Below are positions 1 through 7,664 of a stretch of 64,000 nt of DNA, one piece after another. Position 1 is the first letter of the stretch; every line of letters begins with the position of its first letter. The notes under the pieces are model-generated. The model saw only the letters and a program-made list of their open reading frames with translations, was not told where the DNA came from and made no database searches. The stretch is from an uncultured Prevotella sp. (lineage in GTDB: Bacteria; Bacteroidota; Bacteroidia; Bacteroidales; Bacteroidaceae): assembly GCA_900314935.1 (NCBI GenBank), contig OMXE01000009.1, positions 91,399-155,398 on the forward strand, in the 5' to 3' direction. The position numbers and the translations under genes are program-made.

Positions 1-89
1 AGTGGAAAACTTATAAGGCAGATGCCAAGACCTGCAAGGGCTTGCTCTTCAAACCCGGAGACAAGAATTTGCAAGTGGTAGAGGAATAA
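1..89 (+). CDS. 3' end of an unidentified gene (partial)
   Basis: An open frame enters from the left edge and ends at a TAA at 87-89. The last 28 residues read WKTYKADAK...GDKNLQVVEE. They are too few to assign a family. The frame has no internal stop, and the next promoter begins only about 75 bp downstream, which fits a real gene end. The family is unknown. Confidence 0.5.
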   Translation, partial: WKTYKADAKTCKGLLFKPGDKNLQVVEE

Positions 90-166
90 CTGGACAAGGA
101 TATGAAATAAATCATTCCTTTTAGAAAGTCTTAGTTCTTTATCGATTCGGAAAAGTCCTAATATTA

Positions 167-198
167 TTTGGCTTTTCCCTTACTTTTTCGTACCTTCG
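167..198 (+). promoter_or_regulatory. Bacteroidetes-type promoter of mntP
   Basis: A -33 TTTG at 167-170 and a -7 element TACCTTCG at 191-198 are 20 bp apart. The mntP ATG lies only 5 nt after the -7 element, so the transcript is probably leaderless or nearly so. Confidence 0.65.
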
Positions 199-203
199 CA
201 GCC

Positions 204-776
204 ATGATGGACTTATTTGATCTATTATTCCTGGCTGTAGCTTTGGCCATGGACTGTTTCACTGTCTCGATGGTGAGTGGAGCCATTCTACAGAAAAAAC
301 TCTGGAAGGTGATCCTGCAGATCAGTTTCCTGTTCGGTTTCTTCCAGGCAATGATGCCCCTGATTGGCTGGTTGGGAACAACTTACTTTGTGCAGTATAT
401 CGAGGCATACGATCATTGGATTGCCTTTGCCATGTTGGCTTTTATCGGTATTAGAATGATCCGTGAGGCGTTCATGTCCGAAGAGGAGCGGTTCTTCAAC
501 CCCCGTAAGCTACGCACACAAATCCTGCTGGCCATAGCCACCAGTATTGATGCCTTGGCCGTAGGAATCTCTTTTGTTTGTACAGGCTATCATACCCTGA
601 GGAGTCTTACTCTTCCCCTATGGATTATCGGTATTGTTTCCTTTGTCTTTGCCATCATCGGAAACCTGCTCGGCATCAGCTTTGGGAAAATAGGGAAACG
701 GTTCAAGCCAGAACTGATCGGTGGTCTTATCCTGATTGGAATCGGCTGCAAGATCCTTTATACGCATTTGGTTTAG
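204..776 (+). CDS. mntP: Manganese efflux pump MntP
   Basis: The 190-residue product is an integral inner-membrane protein of the MntP (DUF204) family, which exports Mn2+ and has about six membrane helices. The two halves each carry the family's acidic membrane motif: AMDCFTVS in helix 1 and ATSIDALAVGIS near the middle, with the expected Asp residues. A longer frame opens at 168, but it would start upstream of the -7 promoter element, so 204 (or the adjacent ATG at 207) is the plausible start. No Mn-responsive riboswitch fits between promoter and start. Length and motifs match the family well. Confidence 0.92.
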   Translation: MMDLFDLLFLAVALAMDCFTVSMVSGAILQKKLWKVILQISFLFGFFQAMMPLIGWLGTTYFVQYIEAYDHWIAFAMLAFIGIRMIREAFMSEEERFFNPRKLRTQILLAIATSIDALAVGISFVCTGYHTLRSLTLPLWIIGIVSFVFAIIGNLLGISFGKIGKRFKPELIGGLILIGIGCKILYTHLV

Positions 777-829
777 ATATAAAATGCTTGAATCTAGTAT
801 ATCATTTGGCTGTTTAAGTGGTTTGAGAA

Positions 830-1861
830 GTGGATTGGGAAACATACAAAAAGCATAAACCTTTTGCGGGTGAGAAGAAAGCATCCATGCTTCGGCGGCG
901 TGTGGGCCACGACTATGAATCGCGGCGTATTTATCTTATTACGATGACTGTAGAGGGGCGTCGTCCTCTTTTAGGTAAACTTGTAGGAGATGCTGAAGCG
1001 ATGGACGGTAGTCCTGAGGCTCCAAGAATCGAGCTCTCACCTTTAGGTAAGAAGGTAGAAGAATGTTGGAAAGCTATCAGCAGATATTACCCAGAGGTAA
1101 GAGTGTTAGCCATCACGATTATGCCCGACCATCTGCACGGCATCCTTTTCGTGGAACGCCGGATGGATGAGCATCTGGGAATGGTTATTAAGGGATTCAA
1201 AACAGGCTGCAATAAAGTTTATCGTAGTTGGCTTTTGTCTCAAGTGCACCAACCATGTACCTCTATGCCGCAACAGTGTTGCCGCAAAGATGACGATAGA
1301 ACACATGGCTTTCTCTTCTCACGAAACTACAACGACCACATCCTTGATAGTCCTGATGAACTAAAGCGGTGGTTCGTCTATCTCAAAGACAACCCTCGTA
1401 GGCTGGCCATTAAACGGCAGCACCCCGAATTCTTTACGATTGTCCGAAATGTAAACATCGGAGAATGGTCATGTCAAATGGTAGGGAACCAAGAACTTCT
1501 TTCCTATCCTGAAAAGTCGGCCGTTGTAGTGCACAGTGCATATAGTGATGAAGAATTCAAGGAGCGAAAACAAAAGTGGCTCGCATTGGCAAAAAGAGGA
1601 GGAGTACTTGTTAGTGCATCTATTTCAAAAAGGGAAAAGGAAGTGATGCGTGAGGCCATGAATTGTGGCTATCGACTGATTGTACTTCGTGAGAATGGCT
1701 TTCCTCCATTGTACAAGCCAGCTGGTGAGTCGTTTTCTGCTTGCTCCAAGGGCGTACTCTTGCAGATATGTCCGTGGGAGTATCATATGAACCGTCGTAC
1801 AATCTCTCGCGAACAATGTTTACAACTCAATAGGTTGGCGGAGTATATTGCCAGTCGTTAA
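830..1861 (+). CDS. REP-associated (IS200/Y1-type) HUH nuclease with DprA-like C-terminal domain
   Basis: This 343-residue protein starts with GTG, with an in-frame TGA two codons upstream. Residues about 30-200 resemble the Y1 transposase domain of RAYT proteins: an HUH-type motif PDHLHG near residue 100, a helix with FKTGCNKVY (Tyr near 131), and the closing RNYNDHIL...YLKDNPRRL block typical of REP-associated enzymes. From about residue 225 the protein changes character: GGVLVSASISKREKEVMREA, then RLIVLRENGF, and ISREQCLQLNRLAEYIA resemble the Rossmann-like core of DprA/Smf. No flanking inverted repeats mark it as an insertion sequence, so it is more likely a domesticated enzyme acting on dispersed palindromes. 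Its stop abuts the agcS stop with no gap. Confidence 0.75.
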   Translation: MDWETYKKHKPFAGEKKASMLRRRVGHDYESRRIYLITMTVEGRRPLLGKLVGDAEAMDGSPEAPRIELSPLGKKVEECWKAISRYYPEVRVLAITIMPDHLHGILFVERRMDEHLGMVIKGFKTGCNKVYRSWLLSQVHQPCTSMPQQCCRKDDDRTHGFLFSRNYNDHILDSPDELKRWFVYLKDNPRRLAIKRQHPEFFTIVRNVNIGEWSCQMVGNQELLSYPEKSAVVVHSAYSDEEFKERKQKWLALAKRGGVLVSASISKREKEVMREAMNCGYRLIVLRENGFPPLYKPAGESFSACSKGVLLQICPWEYHMNRRTISREQCLQLNRLAEYIASR

Positions 1862-3241
1862 CTATTCCATATCCTTATCCAGTCGGTCTTCCCACAGATA
1901 ATGTCTGGTTTCCTTGACCAGCACGCCGCTGAGGAAGAGGAGGGAGAGGAGGTTCGGGATGGCCATGAGCGCATTCATGCAGTCGGCCAGGTTCCACACA
2001 ATAGTCAGGTTCATCACGGCTCCAATAAAGATGGCGATGATATACAGGATGCGGTAGATATTTTTTGCCTGGAACTTTGATTCTGGCGATTGCTTCCCGA
2101 GGTTTCCTAAGTATTCCACAGCACGTTCCCCATAGAGCTCCCATCCGAGAATGGTGGAGAAGGCGAAGGTGAGCAGACCGAAGGTGAGCAAGGGCGCTCC
2201 GATATAAGGAATCTTACTGAATGCCAGTTTGGTGAGGGTTGCTCCGTTCTCATAGGAGATATCCGGATAGGCAATGATACTGCTCACAATGACCAGTCCG
2301 GTAAGGGCACAGATCACTACAGTATCCCAGAAGGTACCGCTGGAAGATACTAATGCCTGGCGTACAGGATTGCGTGTCTGGGCTGCAGAAGCCACGATGG
2401 GCGCACTACCCATACCCGACTCGTTGGAGAAGAGTCCGCGGGCAATACCATAGCGGGCAGCCATCATTACTGTTCCACCCACAAAGCCACCGCCTGCAGC
2501 CTGTGGAGAGAAGGCAGCCTCACAGATCAGCTTCAGTGCCGGCCACACATACGCGCCATTCATGAAGAGGATGACAATGCAGCCGATGACATAGAAGAAG
2601 GCCATGAAAGGAACGAGCATCATACAAACCCTTGCGATGCTTTTGATACCGCCGAGAACTACAGCACCTGTCAGCAGCATGATCACAATTCCCGTGATAT
2701 AGGGCGAAATGCTATAGGTTTCGAAGGTCAGGGTGGCAATGGCGTTAGCCTGTACCGTGTTACCAATACCGAAGGAAGCGATGGCGGTGAACACAGCAAA
2801 GAGAATGGCCATACCCTTCCAGCCCAGTCCTTTTTCCAATGCGTACATCGGACCGCCCAGCATGCGTCCCTGGGGTGTCTTCTCACGGTACTTCACAGCC
2901 AATAGTCCTTCAGCATACTTCGTGGAAATACCGAACAAACCGGTAAGCCAGCACCATAGAACAGCACCAGGTCCGCCCAAGGCAACAGCTGTAGCCACAC
3001 CCACGATGTTTCCTGTACCGATGGTGGCAGCCAAGGCAGTAGCCAAGGCACCGAACTGCGATACATCACCTTTCGATCCCTTGTCCTTCCGAACACTCAG
3101 CTTGATGGCCGTCCACAGATAACGTTGCGGGAATTTCAATCGGATGGTCAGGAACACATGCGTTCCCAACAACAATATGATCATCGGCCACCCCCAGAGG
3201 AAACCGCTAATATCTATCAAAATCTGGTTAATCCTTTCCAT
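1862..3241 (-). CDS. Alanine/glycine:cation symporter (AGCS family)
   Basis: The 459-residue polytopic inner-membrane protein belongs to the AGCS (AlsT/DagA) family, which imports alanine or glycine with Na+ or H+. Recognisable stretches are ATIGTGNIVGVATAVALGGPG near residue 75 and GIARGLFSNESGMGSAPI in the middle, both highly conserved in the family. ATG at 3241 is chosen; a GTG three bases upstream is possible. It overlaps the 3' end of the upstream DUF4230 gene by 14 bp, so the two are probably translationally coupled. Substrate preference cannot be read from sequence. Confidence 0.92.
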   Translation of the reverse strand: MERINQILIDISGFLWGWPMIILLLGTHVFLTIRLKFPQRYLWTAIKLSVRKDKGSKGDVSQFGALATALAATIGTGNIVGVATAVALGGPGAVLWCWLTGLFGISTKYAEGLLAVKYREKTPQGRMLGGPMYALEKGLGWKGMAILFAVFTAIASFGIGNTVQANAIATLTFETYSISPYITGIVIMLLTGAVVLGGIKSIARVCMMLVPFMAFFYVIGCIVILFMNGAYVWPALKLICEAAFSPQAAGGGFVGGTVMMAARYGIARGLFSNESGMGSAPIVASAAQTRNPVRQALVSSSGTFWDTVVICALTGLVIVSSIIAYPDISYENGATLTKLAFSKIPYIGAPLLTFGLLTFAFSTILGWELYGERAVEYLGNLGKQSPESKFQAKNIYRILYIIAIFIGAVMNLTIVWNLADCMNALMAIPNLLSLLFLSGVLVKETRHYLWEDRLDKDME

Positions 3242-3986
3242 CACTATTCACTATTACTTTTACTTGATCGAAGCCCATTGATCGCATGAGCTGGTAGAAC
3301 TGGCGAGTGGCGTTCTGTTCGGCACTGGCAATATTCTCTTGGGTCATGCAGCGATCCTTCATGCGCTGGTAAGCACGTTTGTACATCAGCTCACGGTCAC
3401 CATCGGTCCACTTGCCCGACTCAAAGAACGACTTGGTGCGTGCCTCGTCAATGAACCGTTCATCAAGGAGCTTGATGGGCGGTAAGGTCACCACGATACT
3501 GTCCTTCTCCTTTTTGATCCAGTCGGCTGCCACCTCATTCATATCGATTCCCAGTCGCAGGGTACCATAATAGATGCGGATGAGCTGATCATCGGTGAAA
3601 AATCCGTTGCGCGTAGTATCAATCATCTCCTCGTCGGCAATCGAGAGGAACTCCCATTGTCCGATATCCTTCATCGATTTCACCTGTGTAGGTGTAATCC
3701 CGATACGTTGGTCGATCTCGATAGAAGCAGAGGCATCGGTTACTCTATATAAGGTATAGTAGCCAATCCCCACGATGAGAAGGATGATGGCCAGAATGGC
3801 GATGATGGTCCACTTACTGGCTTTCCCCAGCATCTCGAACAACGACGTAAGCACATTCTCTATCCCTTTGGTAATCTCCTCTTGTGTGGGATCAGCGTTT
3901 TGCTGTGCCTGCTTTTTCTTCGTGGTCTTTGTAGTCTTCTTAGACACCGAAGAAGTCTTTTTGGGAGTAGCTTCCTTCTTGGTCAT
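3228..3986 (-). CDS. DUF4230 membrane-anchored protein
   Basis: The 252-residue protein has a Lys/Thr-rich N-terminus (about 30 residues), one hydrophobic segment (WTIIAILAIILLIVGIGYYT, about 58-78) and a DUF4230-like domain (about 85-245). The function of DUF4230 is unknown. It overlaps the following lipoprotein of the same type by 4 bp (ATGA-style) and the agcS start by 14 bp, so three genes appear to be in one transcript. Topology suggests a single anchor with the DUF4230 domain in the periplasm. Confidence 0.75.
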   Translation of the reverse strand: MTKKEATPKKTSSVSKKTTKTTKKKQAQQNADPTQEEITKGIENVLTSLFEMLGKASKWTIIAILAIILLIVGIGYYTLYRVTDASASIEIDQRIGITPTQVKSMKDIGQWEFLSIADEEMIDTTRNGFFTDDQLIRIYYGTLRLGIDMNEVAADWIKKEKDSIVVTLPPIKLLDERFIDEARTKSFFESGKWTDGDRELMYKRAYQRMKDRCMTQENIASAEQNATRQFYQLMRSMGFDQVKVIVNSDGKD

Positions 3987-4651
3987 CGTGCAATGGATTT
4001 AGCGTCAAACAATGTGGGGAGGTCCTTCACCGAGAACTGCTTTCTGAAGGACACGGTGATATTTTCTTCGGGGTAGCCCATGGCCACAACCATCGGGATG
4101 ATGATATTGGCGGCACTGGCTTGTGCCTGCGGAATGATGTTCATCCGGGGAATATCGTTGATGATGGCAGCCCGTCCTTGGTTCTCGTAGTTGGCCATCT
4201 CAGCATCCGAGAAGTTGGCACGGAGGATAGACACCTGTTTCTTGATCTCCGCATGATTGATCTTACTGCTGGTCAGCTCCACCTTCGGATCGGGCAGTAA
4301 TATTTCAATCTTGTCACCATGACGTTTGATGTTCTTCTCTGAGAAGTTACTGAAATCCACCGATGCCTTCAGCGTCGCGTCCATAGGAATAGCAATCTTC
4401 CGCTGTCCTACGGGCAGGATGATATTGAACTCCTTCTGCAGGAACGAACCCTTCAGCTTCATCTGATCGTCGTGAGTCACGATCTTGTGTACATGCACTT
4501 CAGCAGTATGCAGCTTCGCACATTTCTGTATCTGCATCACCATCATGGGGATGGTGTCGATGGGTGCTGGTTCCTGAGCCGTTGGTTTGTTGTCGGTGCA
4601 GGATGCAATGAGGAACATCGTGAGCACGGCAATCAGTATTGTTTGTTTCAT
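3983..4651 (-). CDS. DUF4230 lipoprotein
   Basis: This 222-residue protein has a lipoprotein signal (ILIAVLTMFLIASC, Cys about 18), then a DUF4230-like domain. It resembles its downstream neighbour in layout: a helical/strand core with LLPDPKVELTSSKI and a C-terminal alpha-helical stretch with NIIIPMVVAMGY. The tandem arrangement suggests an ancient duplication, or two partners in one envelope complex. It is first in the minus-strand operon with the second DUF4230 gene and agcS, behind a clear promoter at 4672-4679. Confidence 0.75.
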   Translation of the reverse strand: MKQTILIAVLTMFLIASCTDNKPTAQEPAPIDTIPMMVMQIQKCAKLHTAEVHVHKIVTHDDQMKLKGSFLQKEFNIILPVGQRKIAIPMDATLKASVDFSNFSEKNIKRHGDKIEILLPDPKVELTSSKINHAEIKKQVSILRANFSDAEMANYENQGRAAIINDIPRMNIIPQAQASAANIIIPMVVAMGYPEENITVSFRKQFSVKDLPTLFDAKSIAR

Positions 4652-4671
4652 GATGATTTATATTTTTACTG

Positions 4672-4679
4672 CAAAGATA
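4672..4679 (-). promoter_or_regulatory. -7 promoter element of the DUF4230-agcS operon
   Basis: The reverse strand reads TATCTTTG, an exact TAnnTTTG match, 20 nt upstream of the ATG at 4651. Confidence 0.65.
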
Positions 4680-4745
4680 GTAATTTTTCGCCATTCATCA
4701 CAATTTTCTTTCAAAATGTTAGTTAATATAAGAAATATGATATAC

Positions 4746-5318
4746 ATGAAGATGAAACGTGGTTTGGGAATAGCAGCTGCCTTGATAGCAGCATGTTTGG
4801 TGTTATCATGCAGCGAGAAGAAACAGTCGAATGTGATTATTGCCCCGAAACCTGTGAAGCAGGCTCCGAAGGCACCAGCCAAGATGGACGAGTTCAAGCA
4901 TACGGATGATGTGCCTTGGCTGGACAAGACCTACAAAGTGGAGGTACACCGCTTCGTGGCCGACAGTCTGCCGAAGGTGAAGGATGAGCAGGGTAATCCT
5001 TATTTCGATAACCTGATCCGTGTCCGTGTGTTGCGAGCCGACGGATCGGAGTTCTTCAATCGTGTATTTTCCAAGAAGAGTTTCAATGATTACCTCGACG
5101 AGAACACCAGGAAGACAGGTGCTTTGTTGGGCATCGTGTTCGATCATGCCGAAGGCGACAACCTTTATCTGGGAGCCAGCGTGGGCTCACCCGACCGTCT
5201 GAGCGACGAGTATATCCCCCTCATCCTTACCATCAGTCGTATGGGCGATGTAGGCATCAAGCGGGATACACAGATAGACTCAGCTCAGCCCGAGGCGGAA
5301 GAAGAGGAAGGCGTTTAA
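4746..5318 (+). CDS. DUF4738-like lipoprotein
   Basis: The product is 190 residues from the ATG at 4746 (4752 is an alternative). It has a lipoprotein signal (RGLGIAAALIAACLVLSC), a Lys/Pro/Ala-rich linker, and a globular region containing YKVEVHRFVADSLPKVKDE and FFNRVFSKKSFNDYL. This pattern fits the DUF4738 family of Bacteroidales, whose function is not known. The C-terminus is very acidic (EAEEEEG). The open frame extends further upstream, but that part lacks protein-like composition and overlaps the divergent promoter. Confidence 0.7.
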   Translation: MKMKRGLGIAAALIAACLVLSCSEKKQSNVIIAPKPVKQAPKAPAKMDEFKHTDDVPWLDKTYKVEVHRFVADSLPKVKDEQGNPYFDNLIRVRVLRADGSEFFNRVFSKKSFNDYLDENTRKTGALLGIVFDHAEGDNLYLGASVGSPDRLSDEYIPLILTISRMGDVGIKRDTQIDSAQPEAEEEEGV

Positions 5319-5319
5319 G

Positions 5320-5703
5320 TTACGCTCTTTTCAAAGCCCTTTGATTCTCCTCAAAACTTTTGGGACACTTACTGATGAAGATGGCATTGATGATGATATT
5401 GGCTGCCATCTCCTCATCGGTGAGATCGACATACTGGTCGCGTTTCACTTCCTTACCTAACAGTACATCCCACGAGGTGTTGAAGTTCGAATCCTTCGCA
5501 CCGAAATAGTTATCTTTCGAGAAGGGATCCTCGATAATCATATACCGCACCGTTTGCTTGCTACTGGTGGCCCTCATCGTGGTGAGCAAGTCGAACGCTT
5601 CCTTGAACTCACGCTTATGACGCTTGGCGTTAGGGTACATAATGGCGATGGTTGGGAAGAGGTCGTCGAACTCAAAGGTCTGCAATAATTCTTTTACTTT
5701 CAT
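5320..5703 (-). CDS. Conserved hypothetical protein (possibly DUF6557)
   Basis: A 127-residue soluble protein without signal or membrane segment. Sequence features are an N-terminal ELLQTFEFDDLF, a central block YMIIEDPFSKDNYFGAKDSN, and a helical C-terminus (DEEMAANIIINAIF). It resembles small Bacteroidales proteins I associate with DUF6557, but that assignment is from memory and weak. It is convergent with the DUF4738 gene (1-bp gap) and lies 55 bp downstream of exodeoxyribonuclease III, possibly in the same transcript. Confidence 0.6.
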   Translation of the reverse strand: MKVKELLQTFEFDDLFPTIAIMYPNAKRHKREFKEAFDLLTTMRATSSKQTVRYMIIEDPFSKDNYFGAKDSNFNTSWDVLLGKEVKRDQYVDLTDEEMAANIIINAIFISKCPKSFEENQRALKRA

Positions 5704-5758
5704 ATCTTATTCTTCTCAGCGTTTTTTTCTCTACGAATTAGACAAATTAGACGAATTA

Positions 5759-6520
5759 TCATCTCTCATCTATTACCAGTTCCACCGGACAATGGTCGCT
5801 GCCGTAGATTTCCGTATGGATCTTCGCATCCTGCATCTTGTCGGCTATGCGGTTGGAGACTACGAAGTAGTCGATGCGCCACCCGGCGTTCTTCTCTCTT
5901 GCCTTGAAACGGTAGCTCCACCATGAGTAGATATTCTCCATGTCGGGGTAGAAAAAGCGGAACGAATCGGTGAAGCCATTGCTAAGCAAGACAGTGAACT
6001 TCGCCCGTTCCTCATCAGTGAATCCCGCATTCTTCCGGTTCGTCTTGGGATTCTTCAGGTCGATTTCCTGGTGAGCCACATTCAGGTCGCCGCAGAATAT
6101 CACAGGCTTCTTCGCATCCAATCCCTTGATATAAGCCAGAAAATCATCCTCCCACTGCATGCGGTAGTCGAGACGTTTCAGTCCGTCTTGCGAGTTCGGC
6201 GTATAGACCGTAACGAGATAGAAATCCTCCATCTCCAGGGTGATTACCCTTCCCTCATGGTCGTGCTCGTCAATGCCGATGCCATAGCTCACGTTCAGTG
6301 GTTGGTGCTTGGTGAAGATCGCCGTTCCGCTATAGCCTTTCTTCTCGGCATAGTTCCAGTACGATGTATAACCCTCGAACTGCAAGTCCAACTGTCCTGC
6401 CTGCATCTTCGTTTCTTGCAGACAGAAGAAATCAGCATCCAATGTCTTGAATGCCTCACTGAAGTATCCCTTTCCTTCACAGGCTCTCAGCCCGTTTACG
6501 TTCCAACTGATGAGTTTCAT
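5759..6520 (-). CDS. xth: Exodeoxyribonuclease III (AP endonuclease)
   Basis: The 253-residue protein is a full-length member of the ExoA/Xth family (endonuclease/exonuclease/phosphatase fold), which cleaves abasic sites and degrades dsDNA from the 3' end. It begins [13 protein letters not shown] with the metal-binding Asn, has LQETK (metal-ligand Glu near 36), the [12 protein letters not shown] block with the catalytic Asp/Asn pair, WSYR, and the terminal [11 protein letters not shown] with the catalytic His. The ATG follows the -7 element by only 4 nt, implying a leaderless mRNA. Confidence 0.95.
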   Translation of the reverse strand: MKLISWNVNGLRACEGKGYFSEAFKTLDADFFCLQETKMQAGQLDLQFEGYTSYWNYAEKKGYSGTAIFTKHQPLNVSYGIGIDEHDHEGRVITLEMEDFYLVTVYTPNSQDGLKRLDYRMQWEDDFLAYIKGLDAKKPVIFCGDLNVAHQEIDLKNPKTNRKNAGFTDEERAKFTVLLSNGFTDSFRFFYPDMENIYSWWSYRFKAREKNAGWRIDYFVVSNRIADKMQDAKIHTEIYGSDHCPVELVIDER

Positions 6521-6524
6521 GGCA

Positions 6525-6555
6525 CAAAGTTACGAAAAAACGAGAGCAATGCAAA
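6525..6555 (-). promoter_or_regulatory. Promoter of xth (leaderless)
   Basis: Reverse strand: -33 TTTG (6552-6555), 19 bp spacer, -7 TAACTTTG (6525-6532), then TGCC and the ATG (6520-6518). Transcription probably begins at or beside the start codon. Confidence 0.65.
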
Positions 6556-6641
6556 AGAAAAACAAGTTTTTCTTTTCATTGCCGAGTGCATTGTAAGTCA
6601 CTCTTTATTTATTGGGTAGAGAACTACATTAATTCTCAAAT

Positions 6642-6680
6642 ATTCCCAACGTGGGAATAAAGTGTTCCCACGTTGGGAAC
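6642..6680. repeat. Twin 17-bp palindromes
   Basis: ATTCCCA-acg-TGGGAAT (6642-6658) is followed 5 bp later by GTTCCCA-cgt-TGGGAAC (6664-6680). They are perfect palindromes of the same design with slightly different arms, which suggests a tandem protein-binding site or a REP-like unit. Confidence 0.6.
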
Positions 6681-6706
6681 AACTTGTTTTATGGCAGTAA
6701 TCTTAC

Positions 6707-6763
6707 ACCCCGCCCCCCTTGCCAGGACCCCGCCCCTAAGAGGGGTGGGGAGCCGAAAGAGCC
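6707..6763. repeat. GC-rich dispersed repeat, copy 1
   Basis: The stretch begins ACCCCGCCCCCCTTGCCAGG and continues into a hairpin (CCCCGCCCCT / AGGGGTGGGG). A second copy, nearly identical over its first 45 bp, is at 58645-58698, immediately after a gene end. Confidence 0.75.
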
Positions 6764-6968
6764 ACCGATACTTCGGGGGTGCGGAGGCACGGTGGCGCGG
6801 TGGTGCGAGAACAGTATTATGATCCAGCATCTTAGTGGTAACCAGTTCCCCTCCCATCGTAGGGGAGGGGTGAGCGAAGCTGGGGTGGGGAGATAAATTT
6901 TGCGTTTTTTTCAAAGACCTAACAGTTTCACGGCAAAATCCCCTGTACAAAGGTGTTTCACGATTTTC

Positions 6969-7067
6969 AGACCTAACATAAGACCTAACAAAAAGGTAAC
7001 ATAAGACCTAACCCAATACCTAACATGTTACCTTTTTGTTAGGTTTATGTTAGGTTTATGTTAGGTC
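6969..7067. repeat. Long hairpin made of AGACCTAAC units
   Basis: The left arm (6971-7002) pairs with 7025-7056 with a single-base insertion; the loop is about 22 nt. Each arm is itself made of about 11-bp repeats of AGACCTAACAT, and an extra copy extends the right arm to 7067. Isolated units also occur at about 6915 and 7125. Confidence 0.7.
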
Positions 7068-7176
7068 TTTAAGAGCTTATTTTGATTGCAAGTTGCTTGT
7101 TATTAGGCAATTAGGTTTTTGCAGCGTTAGGTCTTGGGAAAAATGCGTTTTTGTTCTAAAACAAGACAAAGAAAAA

Positions 7177-7200
7177 GGCGAAGCTCGTTAGAACTTCGCC
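7177..7200 (-). terminator. Hairpin at the ribH 3' end
   Basis: GGCGAAG (7177-7183) pairs with CTTCGCC (7194-7200) with a 10-nt loop. On the minus strand it is followed by a T-rich run (TTTTTCTTTG). The ribH codons for Ala-Lys and the TAA stop lie inside it. Confidence 0.6.
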
Positions 7201-7664
7201 ATTTTTATTGCTACGACAGCGCATTCATCGCCTTTGTTTCCTAAACGACCGCCTGCACGGTCTTTTGCCTGTTGAAGGTCGTTGGTGGTAAGCAGACCGA
7301 AGACCACAGGTACTTCGTTGGTGGCATTCAGACGGGCTATTCCATAGGTCACCCCCTGACAGATATAGTCGAAGTGGGGTGTCTCGCCACGAATCACACA
7401 TCCTAAGATAATCACGGCATCATACCCGTCGTTGCGCGTCATCTGCCGTGCGCCATACACCAGTTCGAAAGAACCTGGAACAGTCTTCACATGGATATTC
7501 TCAGGCAGAGCACCATGTTTCTCCAGTGTGCTTACCGCTCCTTCGAGCAGGGCGTTGGTAATTTCCGGATTCCATTCAGAAACCACGATGCCGAAACACA
7601 TGTTACTGGCATCAGGAACCTGATCGGCGTTATAGTCGGAAAGGTTATGAAGTGCAGTTGCCAT
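7188..7664 (-). CDS. ribH: 6,7-dimethyl-8-ribityllumazine synthase
   Basis: The 158-residue cytosolic enzyme condenses 5-amino-6-ribitylamino-uracil with dihydroxybutanone phosphate in riboflavin synthesis. Family signatures are [28 protein letters not shown] (substrate loop), [17 protein letters not shown], and [17 protein letters not shown]. Length is normal. Its ATG overlaps the TAA of the upstream TPR gene (TAATG), so the two are co-transcribed and probably coupled. No other rib genes are nearby. Confidence 0.96.
   Translation of the reverse strand: MATALHNLSDYNADQVPDASNMCFGIVVSEWNPEITNALLEGAVSTLEKHGALPENIHVKTVPGSFELVYGARQMTRNDGYDAVIILGCVIRGETPHFDYICQGVTYGIARLNATNEVPVVFGLLTTNDLQQAKDRAGGRLGNKGDECAVVAIKMAKF

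Larger units (their letters stand above)
6521..7187. repeat. Repeat-rich 660-bp gene gap
   Basis: No credible gene is seen. In order it holds the xth promoter, a pair of palindromes (6642-6680), a GC-rich dispersed repeat (6707-6763), a GC-rich hairpin with arms CCCCTCCC and GGGGAGGGG (about 6847-6870), and a large hairpin built from AGACCTAAC units (6969-7067) with further copies at about 6915 and 7125. Short open frames here have the composition of translated repeats. Confidence 0.7.

Noticed and set aside
191-203. Manganese riboswitch upstream of mntP
   Set aside because: The promoter lies only 5 nt before the start codon, so there is no room for a leader RNA.
830-1861. Complete IS200/IS605 insertion sequence
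   Set aside because: No tnpB, no flanking subterminal hairpins, and an extra C-terminal domain; a single REP-type gene is the better reading.
6651-6950. Open frames of 81 and 104 codons in the repeat gap
   Set aside because: Both read through the GC-rich palindromes on opposite strands and contain only Pro/Arg/His-rich repeat translation.
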